A stretch of DNA of 64,000 nt. Source: Gracilariopsis chorda (Eukaryota > Rhodophyta > Florideophyceae > Gracilariales > Gracilariaceae). The position numbers and the translations under genes were made by a program. Under the pieces are notes generated by a model. That model was not told the DNA's origin. It ran no database searches and saw nothing but the letters and a program-made list of their open reading frames with translations. Positions 19,387-29,480 of the stretch are shown here, in pieces; the first letter of the stretch is position 1; each line of letters begins with the position of its first letter. The DNA lies in contig NBIV01000020.1 in the NCBI GenBank assembly GCA_003194525.1, forward strand, positions 310,001 through 374,000, read 5' to 3'.

Positions 19387-21933
19387 TGGCACCGATCGCT
19401 CTGGGAACTCGGAATGGTTCTACTCTCCCCACTGGGTCCGCCCAACAGGCTAGCCCCAGATCGAGGATGTCCGTTCCCTAGGGCCGGGATGAGATCAAAA
19501 TTGATCCGGATCTTTGGAGAGCACCTTCAGCTGCTTCAGTACTTTGTGAGGTTGCTACCGTCGGTCAAACTCCAGTTGTGGAAACGCCATCCGTGGCTAA
19601 CCGAAGTCGGTCTGATGCCGCTGAGCTCCTTCGTTTGGAAACTCGCGTGGACATCGCAACCGCAGTCCACGTCGAGCTCCTTAAGGAGGTCACCAAACTC
19701 CGTCGTAAGGTGGATGAAGCCCTAGTTCGGGATGTTTCAGGAGACATACGTGTCCTGAGGCAGGATCTGAATTCCATTTTGGAAAGTCTTGGTGCCCCTG
19801 GGGTCTTCTTTCAGGGGTATCACACATCTTTGGGTAGTATAATGGGTGCCGTGTGGCACCCTGCCTTTGGAAATGACCCCTACGGGCTGGTTGGGTTGTT
19901 GGCACGACTGTGCAGGTCGTACACGTGGGCCTTGGCAAGCCCCAGTGGTTACTTAATTTTTACCTATTAGTTTTAGAACCATAGGTAGTATAGATAGTAC
20001 ACGTGGTGTACTGCGTTACAGTGCACTGCATCTGAGATAGAGGCGCCTCGCAGCAGATACTTATGCTGCTTGAGCTGCGCCTCCCTCCTGAGGTAAAGTC
20101 AGAGACCCTCTTGAGTCTACTAGCCCTCCTTTGGTTAGTTTCACTCTAATTCCTTCAGGCTTCTACGTTGCTATTACGCCGCACGCCACCTCCTGTAGGC
20201 TCGGCAGTTAGTATCGCCCGAGTGCGCCTTTCGTACCAGTGGTCTCGCCGTTGGCACAATTTCCTTTGGATTCCTCCGTGGGTAGCGCTTTGTGCTCGCT
20301 ACCTTACACTGTGGAAGAATTCCGCAATCGAGCGGATCGTTTTGATGCCCGTTTGGCTAATCTCGAAGAAATGTTCCGTCTAGACGCGGAAGTCGATGCC
20401 AAACTGGCCAAACCCGATCGTTCGGAGACGTCTGAACACCGCTCCGTGAAACGGAATTATCACCGCTCCAAGAAGGAAGTTCACCTCCAACAGGATTTGT
20501 CTGACTCAGATTCTGATTCTTCGTCTTTGAGTTCGTCTTCTGAATCCGTTGAATCGGAAAAGAAAGCGAAACGACGCGAATCGCGTGCTACTCGCTCGGA
20601 AGCGACTCAGCCCACACAGAGGGATATCCATACCCGTGTGAAGTGTCGACGACACCTGGGAGTCAAGGAGCTGAGACCCACAAATCCGCTCTATCGGAAG
20701 TTACTATCATACCGTTATTACCGGTTAAAGAAGACGTCTACAGAACGTTCATCTCGTGGAACGGGCAAGTTCAAGGACTTTATCAAGCGTCTAAGCATTA
20801 CCCTACACAAAAGGGAGTTCAGGGGCGACGAACCTATTTTGGTACTTGATTTCCTTGCTAGGTTCGTCGGCGAAGCGGATTTTCTGGGCATGAGTGAAGC
20901 TCAAGCGTACTTGACGCTACCCTACTTTCTGAAGGGTTCTGCAGAAGATCAATTTCAATCCGTCCGCGGATCCTCGAGGGCCTCGGAAGGAGTAGTTACG
21001 TGTTGGCCCGAAGCGGTTCATTACCTCCTCAGGTCATACGCAACACCGAATGCGGTTCAAGCTGCAAGTCTCGCTTTGAGAGACACTCGTCAACGACCGA
21101 CAGAGTCCGAAACGGAGTATTCAACTCGCTTGAATAAGGCGTTTCAGCAATGTGGTAATGTGCATTCTCATCAAGAGAAGTGTACCATGTTTGTTGATGG
21201 TTTAGAACCTTCGATTAGGGCTTTGGTTGCCCGATATTGGGAGGAGAACCGCAAGGCGCAGTAAATGGATTTGGTCCACTACACTTAGGCGGAAGGCGAT
21301 ACGTTCCGAGCACGGAAGAATCCGAAATCTCGGACAACCAGAGCACTCCTCGCCGATGGTTCGGACTCGCCTTCGTCCCTGCTACGGGTTACTACCAGTC
21401 ATGGTGGGCAAGATGGCATCCACTTCCTTCGAAGCAATCCCGAATCGTTCGGGACATCTCAACTGCCGTCAACTTCAGTTCCAACAACGGAAGACGATCC
21501 GAGCTTGTATGTCAACCCTCGAAGGGTACCGACAGTTCCAATCGCTCACGCGAATCAAGTTACTCGTTTTTCCCGACCGGGATGGAGGGACACTACACCG
21601 CATACACCGCATCAACCGGATCCACACCGTGTGGACACAAGTCTACATCCGAATCCGGAACAGTTCATTTGCTCTTTATGTTACCTCTCAGTTCATAAAG
21701 CACCGGACTGTACATTCCCACTTTGGGAGGGTTCGAAAATTATTGCGCAGTACGAAGCCTTGACTCCTGAACAGAAAGCCCGAGTGCCGAGTCGATCCTA
21801 TGAGGAACAGAAGCTACTTCGAGCTCACCTTGGTTCACAGGTTTCAGGTTTCACACCCGCAAACGGGGAACAATCCATTTCCCCCGGAGGGGCAGTCCCA
21901 CCGCCAGCGGTGGAGCCTACTTCGAAAAACTAG
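19387..21933 (+). pseudogene. gag of Element 1 (interrupted)
   Basis: Capsid-nucleocapsid gene. The N-terminal part beginning MAPIALGTRNGSTLP stops early and resumes in another phase (about 19578-19835). It is then split by an inserted LTR-like segment and continues from about 20304 to 21933. The last part holds a coiled-coil-like region, a Ser/Asp-rich tract, the capsid region (FLARFVGEADFLGMSEAQAYLTL) and a CCHC knuckle CSLCYLSVHKAPDC. Two in-frame stops (TAA at 21262 and a TAG about 30 bp later) interrupt it. It ends at TAG 21931-21933, right after a GAAAAAC stretch. Element 2 carries the same protein, which fixes the ancestral frame. Confidence 0.85.
19835..20304. mobile_element. LTR-like insertion inside gag of Element 1
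   Basis: About 470 bp interrupt gag between the codons for QGYHT and VEEF; Element 2 has these residues side by side. The insert has no coding frame but contains inverted GAGGCGCCTC...GAGCTGCGCCTCC blocks and a composition like the LTRs here, so a solo LTR of another family is likely. The exact ends and target duplication are not resolved. Confidence 0.55.
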
Positions 21934-21935
21934 AC

Positions 21936-23051
21936 TTGAGAGTCTCATCTACGGGAGGGGCGTCTTCTGAGCCGAAGTTGAAAACGCCCGAAGCGTCACA
22001 GCTTCGCTCCCCTGTTGTCAAGATCCTCACGAGGAATATGGCTACTTCCGACGCGGACTCTGAACACCTTGGTGTTTTACGTCGCCCATGCATACGGTCC
22101 CGTAACCTCCGTATTCCGGATCGAGTCCTAGTTATGGCCAAGCGAAACTATAAATTTTACGCCGAATTGGGCATATCTAACCAGTTTATGGTTCGTAATT
22201 TGTCTGTCCTGGATACAGGAGCTGCACCGAATCTCATCCGGTTGGATTTGCTACCGCCTTCTCTGCGAGAACGAATTTGGCATGGTCCAGGATTGGATAT
22301 CGCAGATGCCAACAATAACCTGTTGCGTACGGTTGGTAACATTTCCCTATGTGTGAGGTTGGGCACCTCATTGGTTCAGTTAGACTTTTTCGTCTGTGAC
22401 GCACTTGCCGCACCGGTCATACTCGGTTGTGACTTTTGCGATCGATTTATCGAGGCAATCCGACCTCGGATGAAGACTGTTGAATTGGAAGATGTTTGCA
22501 TCGTTCCCATTGTTCGGAAGCCTTTGAAGTCCGCTGCACGTAAACGCGTACCGCTACCGGTAACTCAAGAAGTTCCAAACATGGATACAGCCTCTACTAA
22601 GCTTCGCGTAGCGAATTCTATTGCTATTCAGCCGGAGACCCAAGCGTGGGTAACGGTCACTACCAAGCAGCATGGTTTGCGTGTTGTTCAACCCTCGTCA
22701 TCTCTCTATGAACAGAAGCAGCTCGCTCTAGCGAGTGGTGTTGTTTCCGTAGAACCGGATACACACTTTCGGGTACTTGTTGCTAACTTTGGGACAACCA
22801 CTCAGTGGTTAGTCAAAAACCAAATGCTGGGTTCGGTTCTTCCACACCCGCAAGCGGTCATACTGACGAAGATACCTGTCTCGGAGGTTCTCCGGATAAC
22901 AGAACCTAAGGAGGGGGAGGAGACCGCTCAATTTACCGCTCTATTCGGTAACTGTAATGGACAACAACCTCGTGAGGTGAATTCGGGTACCGCACCCCTC
23001 GAAACCTCGGAAGGTAGGCTACCCTGGTACAGAACAGAAGGATCCTGTTGA
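21936..23051 (+). CDS. Element 1 pol, protease part
   Basis: This frame lies in the -1 phase relative to gag and overlaps the gag end. It contains the retroviral-type aspartic protease active site VLDTGAAPNLI (Asp93 from the nominal 21936 codon) and the downstream VILGCDF block, then a linker toward RT. The nominal start is TTG, so translation presumably needs -1 frameshifting from gag. It ends at 23051 because two bases are missing near 23030 compared with Element 2, where protease and RT are one frame. About 371 codons. Confidence 0.85.
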   Translation: MRVSSTGGASSEPKLKTPEASQLRSPVVKILTRNMATSDADSEHLGVLRRPCIRSRNLRIPDRVLVMAKRNYKFYAELGISNQFMVRNLSVLDTGAAPNLIRLDLLPPSLRERIWHGPGLDIADANNNLLRTVGNISLCVRLGTSLVQLDFFVCDALAAPVILGCDFCDRFIEAIRPRMKTVELEDVCIVPIVRKPLKSAARKRVPLPVTQEVPNMDTASTKLRVANSIAIQPETQAWVTVTTKQHGLRVVQPSSSLYEQKQLALASGVVSVEPDTHFRVLVANFGTTTQWLVKNQMLGSVLPHPQAVILTKIPVSEVLRITEPKEGEETAQFTALFGNCNGQQPREVNSGTAPLETSEGRLPWYRTEGSC

Positions 23052-23064
23052 GGAATTAGCAAAA

Positions 23065-26043
23065 TTGGACTTGACTCATGTCCCAGAAGCCCATCGGGAG
23101 AAGCTCAGGGGCATGCTGAAAGAATTCACTCCCATGTCGGATGGTTCCTCGGGAAAGATAGGAATTACAGAGCACCGCATCGATCTCCTTCCAAATGCTC
23201 GGCCTGTTTCACAACACCCTTATAGCGCTGGCCCGAAAGCACGGGAAGAGGAGAAATCTCAAGTCGAGAAGATGTTATGCGCTGGCGTCATTGAGCCTGC
23301 TCAGTCCGCTTGGGCGTCGCCAGTCGTGCTAGCTCCGAAACTGGATGGATCGTGGCGCTTTTGTATTGACTACCGGCGTCTCAATTCGATCACGGTTAAG
23401 GAAGTTTACCCAATTCCACGAATGGATGAATGTATCGACTCCCTTGGGGATGCTAATGTGTTCACTACCCTTGATGCAAATTGGGGTTATTGGCAAGTTC
23501 CTGTCAAGAAAGAGGACCGGGATAAGACGGCTTTCGTATGTCATCAAAGACTGTTCCGATTCCGGAGAATACCCTTTGGGCTCACGAACGCTCCCGCTAC
23601 CTTTCAAAGGGCGATTGACGTATTGCTAGCTCCATTCAAATGGATAACGTGTCTTGTCTACCTTGACGACATAATCGTCTTCTCCGATAACTTGGATGAG
23701 CACTTATCCCATGTTCGGGAAGTAATGACGGTATTCCGCGATGCAGGAATCACACTAAAACTCAAGAAGTGTGATTTCTTAACCGAGTCGGTGAAATATC
23801 TGGGTCATATCATCCGTCCCGGAAAGCTTTCAGTCGATGAAGTGAGAGTCAAATCCTTGAAAGAAGCGAAGCACCCAACTACTCAAACTGAGTTGCGTTC
23901 ATTCCTAGGATTGTGTAACGTGTACCGACGTTTCGTTCCGAACTTTGCGGAGATTGCTACCCCCCTGAACAGGTTATTTACGAAGAAACAACCAACCAAA
24001 CTGGTACCTTTTAAAGACGCTGAGTCGTCCGCTTTCGCGGAATTGGTGAACGCTGTAACGTCTCCACCGATTTTGGCTTTACCGAGTTCGAGTATTCCCT
24101 ATGAAGTGGATACTGACGCTAGTGCTAACCAAGTTAGTTTTGCGTTGTTCCAGACCAATGCAGAGGGTGAACGACACCCCATCGGGTTCTGGTCACGATC
24201 CCTGAACACGCACGAGCGTAACTATTCCGTTTCGGAAAAAGAGTGTTTCGCCGTTGTATGGGCACTGTCCACTCTACGACCATATTTGATGGGAACCCAC
24301 TTTAAGGTGCATAAAGATCATTCCTGCCTTCGTTGGCTTATGGAAATTAGCGAACCGTCGGGCCGGCTGATGCGATGGCGTCTCCGACTCTCGGAATTTG
24401 ATTTTGATGTCCTGTATAAGAAAGGAACCCTCAATACCCAAGCGGATGCTCTATCCCGGCTGGGAACAAATGCAGAAGCAGAGCCGACTACGGATTTGGA
24501 CATACCATGCTTTATGGTTGAAGACTTGGATGATGGAGCCGAAATCCGTACGGATGATATATGTGACGACATTCTGGTCACGAGAGAGATGGAACTGCCC
24601 ACTGGTTCGTTTATACCCATTACTCCCGAGGAGTTGATACGTGAACAGCAGACTGAACAGTTTTGCACTCAGATTCGCGCTTGCCTCAATGGAGAATGTC
24701 AGATACCGTTTTCGATTAACGATCAAGGCTACCGTGTCAGGTTTTTTAACTCGAACCCACAGTTTGTGGTGCTTCATTCGCTACAGCAGCTAGTTCTTCA
24801 TTTGTCACACTACGTGAACATTGGCGCCCATCCTGGTGGAAGGAAACTGTATCTCACACTGAGAAGGGACTTCTACTGGCCCGGTATGGCCTTCGACGGC
24901 TATGCGGTTCGTCGTTCCTGTACAGGATGTGCAAAGAATGACGTCAAACTGCGCAAGTACTCGAAAGAGTTAACGCTTTTCCCGGCCTGGGCTCCCCTGG
25001 AATTTGTTGCAATCGATCTCCTCGGAGAACTGATAAGAACTCCCGGTGGGAACCAATACCTATTGGTAATAACCGACCGGTTCTATAAATTGGTCCGAAC
25101 AGTTCCGCTTAAACGGATTACGGTCAGCGTGGTGGCGCAAGCCTTTGTCACCCACTGGGTCTTCGTTTACACACCACCGGTTCAGTTACTTTCCGATAAC
25201 GGATCTCAATTCACGTCGAAGTTCTTTCAAGACGTCTGTCGTATCCTGGATATCAGGAATCTTTTTGTAACAACGTACCACCCTCAGGGTAATGGACAGG
25301 TAGAGAGGTTTAACCGGACGATGCTTAACTCATTACGGTCTTACATTGCGTATCACCCCAAAGACTGGGACTTGTACACGGACGCAATAACAAATGCGTA
25401 CAATACCCAACTACACAGGGTTACATCCTTATCACCATTCGAAGTGGTACTGTTGCGGATACCGCCTCTGGTGTCTATCGAGGCACAGCCAACACTGGCT
25501 ACGTACCCTTCGCCGGGTCTGTATCGCGATGCCTGGAAAGGATGGTTAACGAAGATGGTTCCGGTTGCACGGAAAGCTATGGCGAAAGCCCAAAACCCTT
25601 ACAAGCGTAACTTCGACAGCAAACTGCGTAGAACTTTACCGGAATTGCAGTCGAACGAGTTCGTGTTCCTTCGAAAGGAATATTACAATCCTCAAAAGGA
25701 ACCTCGCAACAAGCTTTCTCCAATCGTGGACGCACCCTATCGGGTGATATCAGTCGAGAAAGACACTGTCGTGTTGGACATTAACTCCCAGCACGAGAGG
25801 ATATCACGCGACCGCATTACTTGGGCCCCCAATCCAAATCTGGAAGTGTTGAGCACACCGACGACCCTTCCAGTGGGTGCTGACACGGTTGACCAGCCAT
25901 GTGGTAATGAACAGCCGCGTCCGGCAATTCTTCCGCATCCGGATCGAGGGTTAACCGATCTACCAGCCCCCACTTCCAATAATGGAAACGCTGACCCGCT
26001 ATACCCCGAACGGGTTCGGAAAATATACTCTCAGAGAGTTTAA
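23065..26043 (+). CDS. Element 1 pol, reverse transcriptase - RNase H - integrase
   Basis: 992 codons without a stop. RT: GSWRFCIDYRRLN, TLDANWGYWQVPV (Asp137), FGLTNAPATFQ and YLDD at 199-202. RNase H: EVDTDASANQ, the EKECFAVVWAL block and NTQADALSRL. Integrase: the zinc-binding HLSH...SCTGC module, then the DDE core with Asp in AIDLLGEL, Asp in LLSDNGSQF and Glu in QVERFNRTM, then a GPY/F-like C-terminal domain (LSPIVDAPYRVISV). All catalytic residues I can check are present, so this segment may still be functional even though the upstream frame is broken. In Element 2 the frame runs on past the 26041 stop for about 140 codons, ending in a VWNWE tail seen in both elements (here at 26463). 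Confidence 0.93.
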   Translation: MDLTHVPEAHREKLRGMLKEFTPMSDGSSGKIGITEHRIDLLPNARPVSQHPYSAGPKAREEEKSQVEKMLCAGVIEPAQSAWASPVVLAPKLDGSWRFCIDYRRLNSITVKEVYPIPRMDECIDSLGDANVFTTLDANWGYWQVPVKKEDRDKTAFVCHQRLFRFRRIPFGLTNAPATFQRAIDVLLAPFKWITCLVYLDDIIVFSDNLDEHLSHVREVMTVFRDAGITLKLKKCDFLTESVKYLGHIIRPGKLSVDEVRVKSLKEAKHPTTQTELRSFLGLCNVYRRFVPNFAEIATPLNRLFTKKQPTKLVPFKDAESSAFAELVNAVTSPPILALPSSSIPYEVDTDASANQVSFALFQTNAEGERHPIGFWSRSLNTHERNYSVSEKECFAVVWALSTLRPYLMGTHFKVHKDHSCLRWLMEISEPSGRLMRWRLRLSEFDFDVLYKKGTLNTQADALSRLGTNAEAEPTTDLDIPCFMVEDLDDGAEIRTDDICDDILVTREMELPTGSFIPITPEELIREQQTEQFCTQIRACLNGECQIPFSINDQGYRVRFFNSNPQFVVLHSLQQLVLHLSHYVNIGAHPGGRKLYLTLRRDFYWPGMAFDGYAVRRSCTGCAKNDVKLRKYSKELTLFPAWAPLEFVAIDLLGELIRTPGGNQYLLVITDRFYKLVRTVPLKRITVSVVAQAFVTHWVFVYTPPVQLLSDNGSQFTSKFFQDVCRILDIRNLFVTTYHPQGNGQVERFNRTMLNSLRSYIAYHPKDWDLYTDAITNAYNTQLHRVTSLSPFEVVLLRIPPLVSIEAQPTLATYPSPGLYRDAWKGWLTKMVPVARKAMAKAQNPYKRNFDSKLRRTLPELQSNEFVFLRKEYYNPQKEPRNKLSPIVDAPYRVISVEKDTVVLDINSQHERISRDRITWAPNPNLEVLSTPTTLPVGADTVDQPCGNEQPRPAILPHPDRGLTDLPAPTSNNGNADPLYPERVRKIYSQRV

Positions 26044-26463
26044 CCCCCACGGGAGGCTGTTAGCAGCCCCATGGCTCCGCCTAAGGAGGGGGAGGGGAAT
26101 ACCGTTTCGGTTTCAGCATCGCCTGCTGCAACCAAGAATGGTAATGCTCCTCCTGAAGAGACAGTTGTCCCGACTGGGAGGTCGTTGCAAAGTCGTGCAT
26201 CAAGCGATGGCACCGCGCAACCGGTTAGGAACAAAGTCAGAACACAGAACCATATTCCTGCGAAGGTTGATGAAAAGAAGGACGAAACGAATCAACCTGG
26301 TACCCTGCCAAGTGAGGCTCCTCACAATAGCAGTCTGGATGTTGCATCACCGAAGACGGTTTCCAAAGACCCGAATCGGATAGTATCTGCCGACCCGCAC
26401 GCGGGAAAACTCGCTGGCGAAGAAAGGGATCCAACTTGGAGCGACGTCTGGAACTGGGAGTGA
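26044..26463 (+). pseudogene. C-terminal tail of pol in Element 1, after an in-frame stop
   Basis: In phase with the integrase frame and separated only by TAA 26041-26043. The tail is Pro/Glu/Ser/Asn-rich (APPKEGEGNTVSVSAS) and ends in VWNWE, with a matching tail in Element 2 (to 41119). It has no recognisable domain. Confidence 0.6.
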
Positions 26464-27034
26464 GAATACTCCGAAGGAGATACGACACCATGATGGTAGA
26501 GAATGGACCGTGAAGGATCCGCTGAGGTGCCCATTACGTCATAACGCCGTGGCGTGCGCTCACGTTTGCGAAATGGATGGCACTCCGTGGCTCCCCTTCG
26601 GGAACGGGCTACCCTACGGGCGCGTGCCGAACGTGTGGTGCGTATGTGAACCTTCCGGCCAATCGGATTTTTGGAAAATTCCGAAAGAGTGCACCCCCGT
26701 CAGAACGGTCTTCCCGCTGATGCGTTTCATCGCATGAATTGCTGAAGCTACCGTTCATCGGTTAGGAACCCGTCACGGAAAAGACAATGCTCCCTGGACT
26801 CAAGAGAGTGAGGCGTTTCGAATGAACCCACTTAGGTGAAGTTTGCGGTCCGCTGACGTAAATTACGCCTTCTCCGTCACGACGGACGCTACAGTATCAC
26901 CGTGGTGAACGACGTACTTCCGAGACTGGAACCATGCCGCCAGGCATTTCGAAATTAACCACAGTGGTTTTTGGTCAACTCCCCTCGATAGGGATGGCAC
27001 AGGAACGTCCCAAATTGGATGTGTACCACGTGTA

Positions 27035-27233
27035 GTTCGTGGTCGAACGCATTGTGCGTCATGAAGTTATCCTGGAGGGTGAGTGGTCTTACCAAGTCCG
27101 TTGGTACGTATCCTCCCCCGAGGAGGATACGTTAGAGCCAGTCAAACACCTACCTAGGTCTAAGATCATATCATATCACCGAAAGGTACGGTTGGCTCTC
27201 CTTCCAAATCTGGATGATGCATTAATAGGCTAG
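27035..27233 (+). CDS. Chromodomain ORF of Element 1
   Basis: A short frame after a TAG at 27032 encodes a chromodomain: FVVERIVRHEV, WSYQVRWYVSSPEEDTLEPVKHLP. In chromoviruses this module normally sits at the integrase C-terminus and directs integration to modified histones. Here it is a separate frame about 0.57 kb beyond the pol tail. Element 2 has the intact version with the aromatic residues in FYQIRWYGYSPEEDTLEP. How it is expressed (splicing, separate message) is not visible. Confidence 0.7.
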
Positions 27234-27328
27234 TCCGAATCCGGAATTGCTACATGACCACGCTGGTCGTTCTCGGGCAAACTCTCACGAGTGTGACCCA
27301 TATTGAAAGAGGATACAATAGGGGATAT

Positions 27329-27414
27329 ACCGGAAACGGTTCAGAATAACAAAACTAAAACGGTTACGAAGTACAATACCGGGAACAGTTTAGAAGAATC
27401 TTACCGGAAACGGT
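27329..27414 (+). repeat. Tandem hairpin units in Element 1
   Basis: Four units start at 27329, 27354, 27378 and 27403. The first and last read ACCGGAAACGGT, whose halves ACCG and CGGT pair around a GAAA loop; the middle two are degenerate. Element 2 has three perfect units. Confidence 0.7.
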
Positions 27415-27587
27415 TATAGAAGCAAGGAAACTGAAGAAATTGGATCCTGGGAAAGGAAGAATGAAGTGAAGAAGAAGATCTCAGAAGAGAAGAAAATGAA
27501 TTGAAGAAGTACCACTAGCTGGTTTACTGTGTCACAAGCCTGTTCTAAGGCTACCTAACCACTGCAATGGAGGGATGGTCACTCCCA

Positions 27588-29421
27588 TCAGTGGGTCAAC
27601 CAACCGTACTGGGTCTGGCTCCTGATGAGGCTCCCACTCCGCTGGGCGGATTGTTTGACCCCACGCCGAAGTTGCTAGCAAATGCCAGCATCTGGTCGAT
27701 ATCCTTCATCGCCGGACGAAGTGGCACCCCGAACCTTTGCAAGGTCTGTCAAAGCGCTCCAGCGTGAGGCGTAATTCCCGGACCCGGGTGCGTGAGAACG
27801 TTCCATCCCGATGGAGCTTCAGGACCTGCCGCAGGTGTTGTATCGGCCCCGTTAACGTTAGCTTCAGCGAGAGGTGCCGCCACAAGCGGATTGGATGACC
27901 CCGCGGGTGCTGAAGGCCCTCCCGTCACATTCGGATCGTTCCAATCCACAGGGGGCTGATACTCGTCGTGCAAGACGTACCCTCGCGGGTGGCCGATGGG
28001 AACCGAAATCGGTTGGTTCCACATACCCAAGGCATGGGCTTGAGAGACGACGACACCCTCCCAGGGGTTGTAATACACGAAGTTCCCAGCTCTGGGATGT
28101 CTGCGACCCGGTGAACGATCCACGCCCGTGGCGTACCCTACCCCCTCGGGTTGATTATTCCATGGGACCAACTCCCAGTTGATCTTATCGATGAGATCCA
28201 CAATGGAAAGGGCTTCCTGGGCATTCGCCTCCGATCCCAATGGGACAGTCAAATCCAGGTGACGGATAACAGACCGAAGGAACGGTGGATGTACCAAACT
28301 CGGCAATGCTGATACGCATCCAGAAGGAGATGTACCGCTACGCGGGCTGCCCACTCGGCTGCGACGAGGGACCAGTATCCAGACTGTGGATCGTTAACCA
28401 AGCGAGACTCTATGTAGTAAATGCATGGGGGAAGCTCGGCGTAACATCCACGGGGTACTTCAACTCTTGACCACCAAATTGGTAACGGAGAAAAGCAGGA
28501 GGTCCGCGTCTGGGGATGGAGCCGTTCGGCTTCCACATGTGGATACGGAACTAGCAACCCGAAACCGGAACGTGCCTTTCGCTCATAGCGAGCGACGCGC
28601 TCGAAGTCCCGCTGCACCGGTGAATGCGGTATGTACCGGAACTCTGCCCTAATCAGGGGACGACTCCACAGGAACATATCACGCATAAAGGTGAGTCCAG
28701 AACCTCCGAAGTTTCCTGCAGGGAAGGTCGACAACGCTTCTCCGTAAGAGACCTCACCGAAAGTTCGGTAATACGGTACGTCGTACTGGAACCCCGGACG
28801 GATAGGGTGCTCGTTTCGAGTCCGGTTCACCCGCATGTATGCGAGGCGCCTCATCGATGCGCGAGCGGCATCCAAACTCTCTCCGCGGCGTCGGACGATG
28901 TCTTGCGGATCAACCGCAATGCGGGCTTGCCAGTCGCTGGAATCCACAAGTGGCCACGGAATTCTGCCTGAGAGCATGCCATCCTCGACATAGAAATTGA
29001 TCAGTTCGGTACACCGTACCGCGGTAGGATGAAACCAAGGGGCTCGTGAGTAGATGAGTGGATCCAAACCTGGAGTTCTCGCTTCGAGCGATCCCTTCGA
29101 AATCCACCCTCGCGGGTTTGCTGTTAGCGGCATCGCTTGTTCGGAGTTCAACGCGACGGCTTCGATATCCAACTGTGGAACGGCAGAACCACTCGAACTC
29201 GGGAGAGGATTTGAGGGAAACCCGGACGGGTCGTCGGTCAGAGGCGCTTGTGAGGAAGAACTCCCCATGGGATTGGTATGGAAAGGCTGCATTCCTGGGA
29301 CAGGAGATGTCGTACTCGGAGTATATGCGTCCGAAGGCGGAAGATGCTCGGAAGACGAGGAAGATGTACTGCGCGTTGGCACAACCCGGATGTCGGGAGT
29401 GCCCAAGTTGGGAGTCGGCAT
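27588..29421 (-). CDS. Antisense ORF of Element 1 (about 610 codons, mildly broken)
   Basis: On the strand opposite gag-pol, between the hairpin repeats and the 3' LTR, an ATG at 29421 opens a 390-codon frame. It continues after a frameshift near 28300 (second part to about 27749) and past a TGA where Element 2 has CGA. The N-terminus is Ser/Thr/Pro-rich. The middle is conserved with Element 2 (AEFRYIPHSPVQRDFERV, EVPRGCYAELPPCIYY, NDPQSGYWSLV), and the C-terminal part includes NWELVPW, PRAGNFVYY and YQPPVDW. I recognise no domain, signal peptide or membrane segment. Differences from Element 2 fall mostly on third codon positions of this frame where I compared them (28729-28776 vs 43392-43439). 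Antisense extra ORFs are known in some plant LTR elements; whether this one is related is unknown. Confidence 0.75.
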
Positions 29422-29467
29422 ATTGATACGCGTTCACTTCCCGCTTCGCGATGTGGCTTCCTTGCTT

Positions 29468-29480
29468 AAGGAGTGGGAGA
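29468..29480 (+). other. Polypurine tract of Element 1
   Basis: AAGGAGTGGGAGA lies immediately before the 3' LTR, where second-strand synthesis would be primed. Confidence 0.7.

Noticed and set aside
27588-29421. Antisense ORF as an envelope gene
   Set aside because: It is on the opposite strand and shows no signal peptide, membrane segment or furin-like site, so an env role is not supported.
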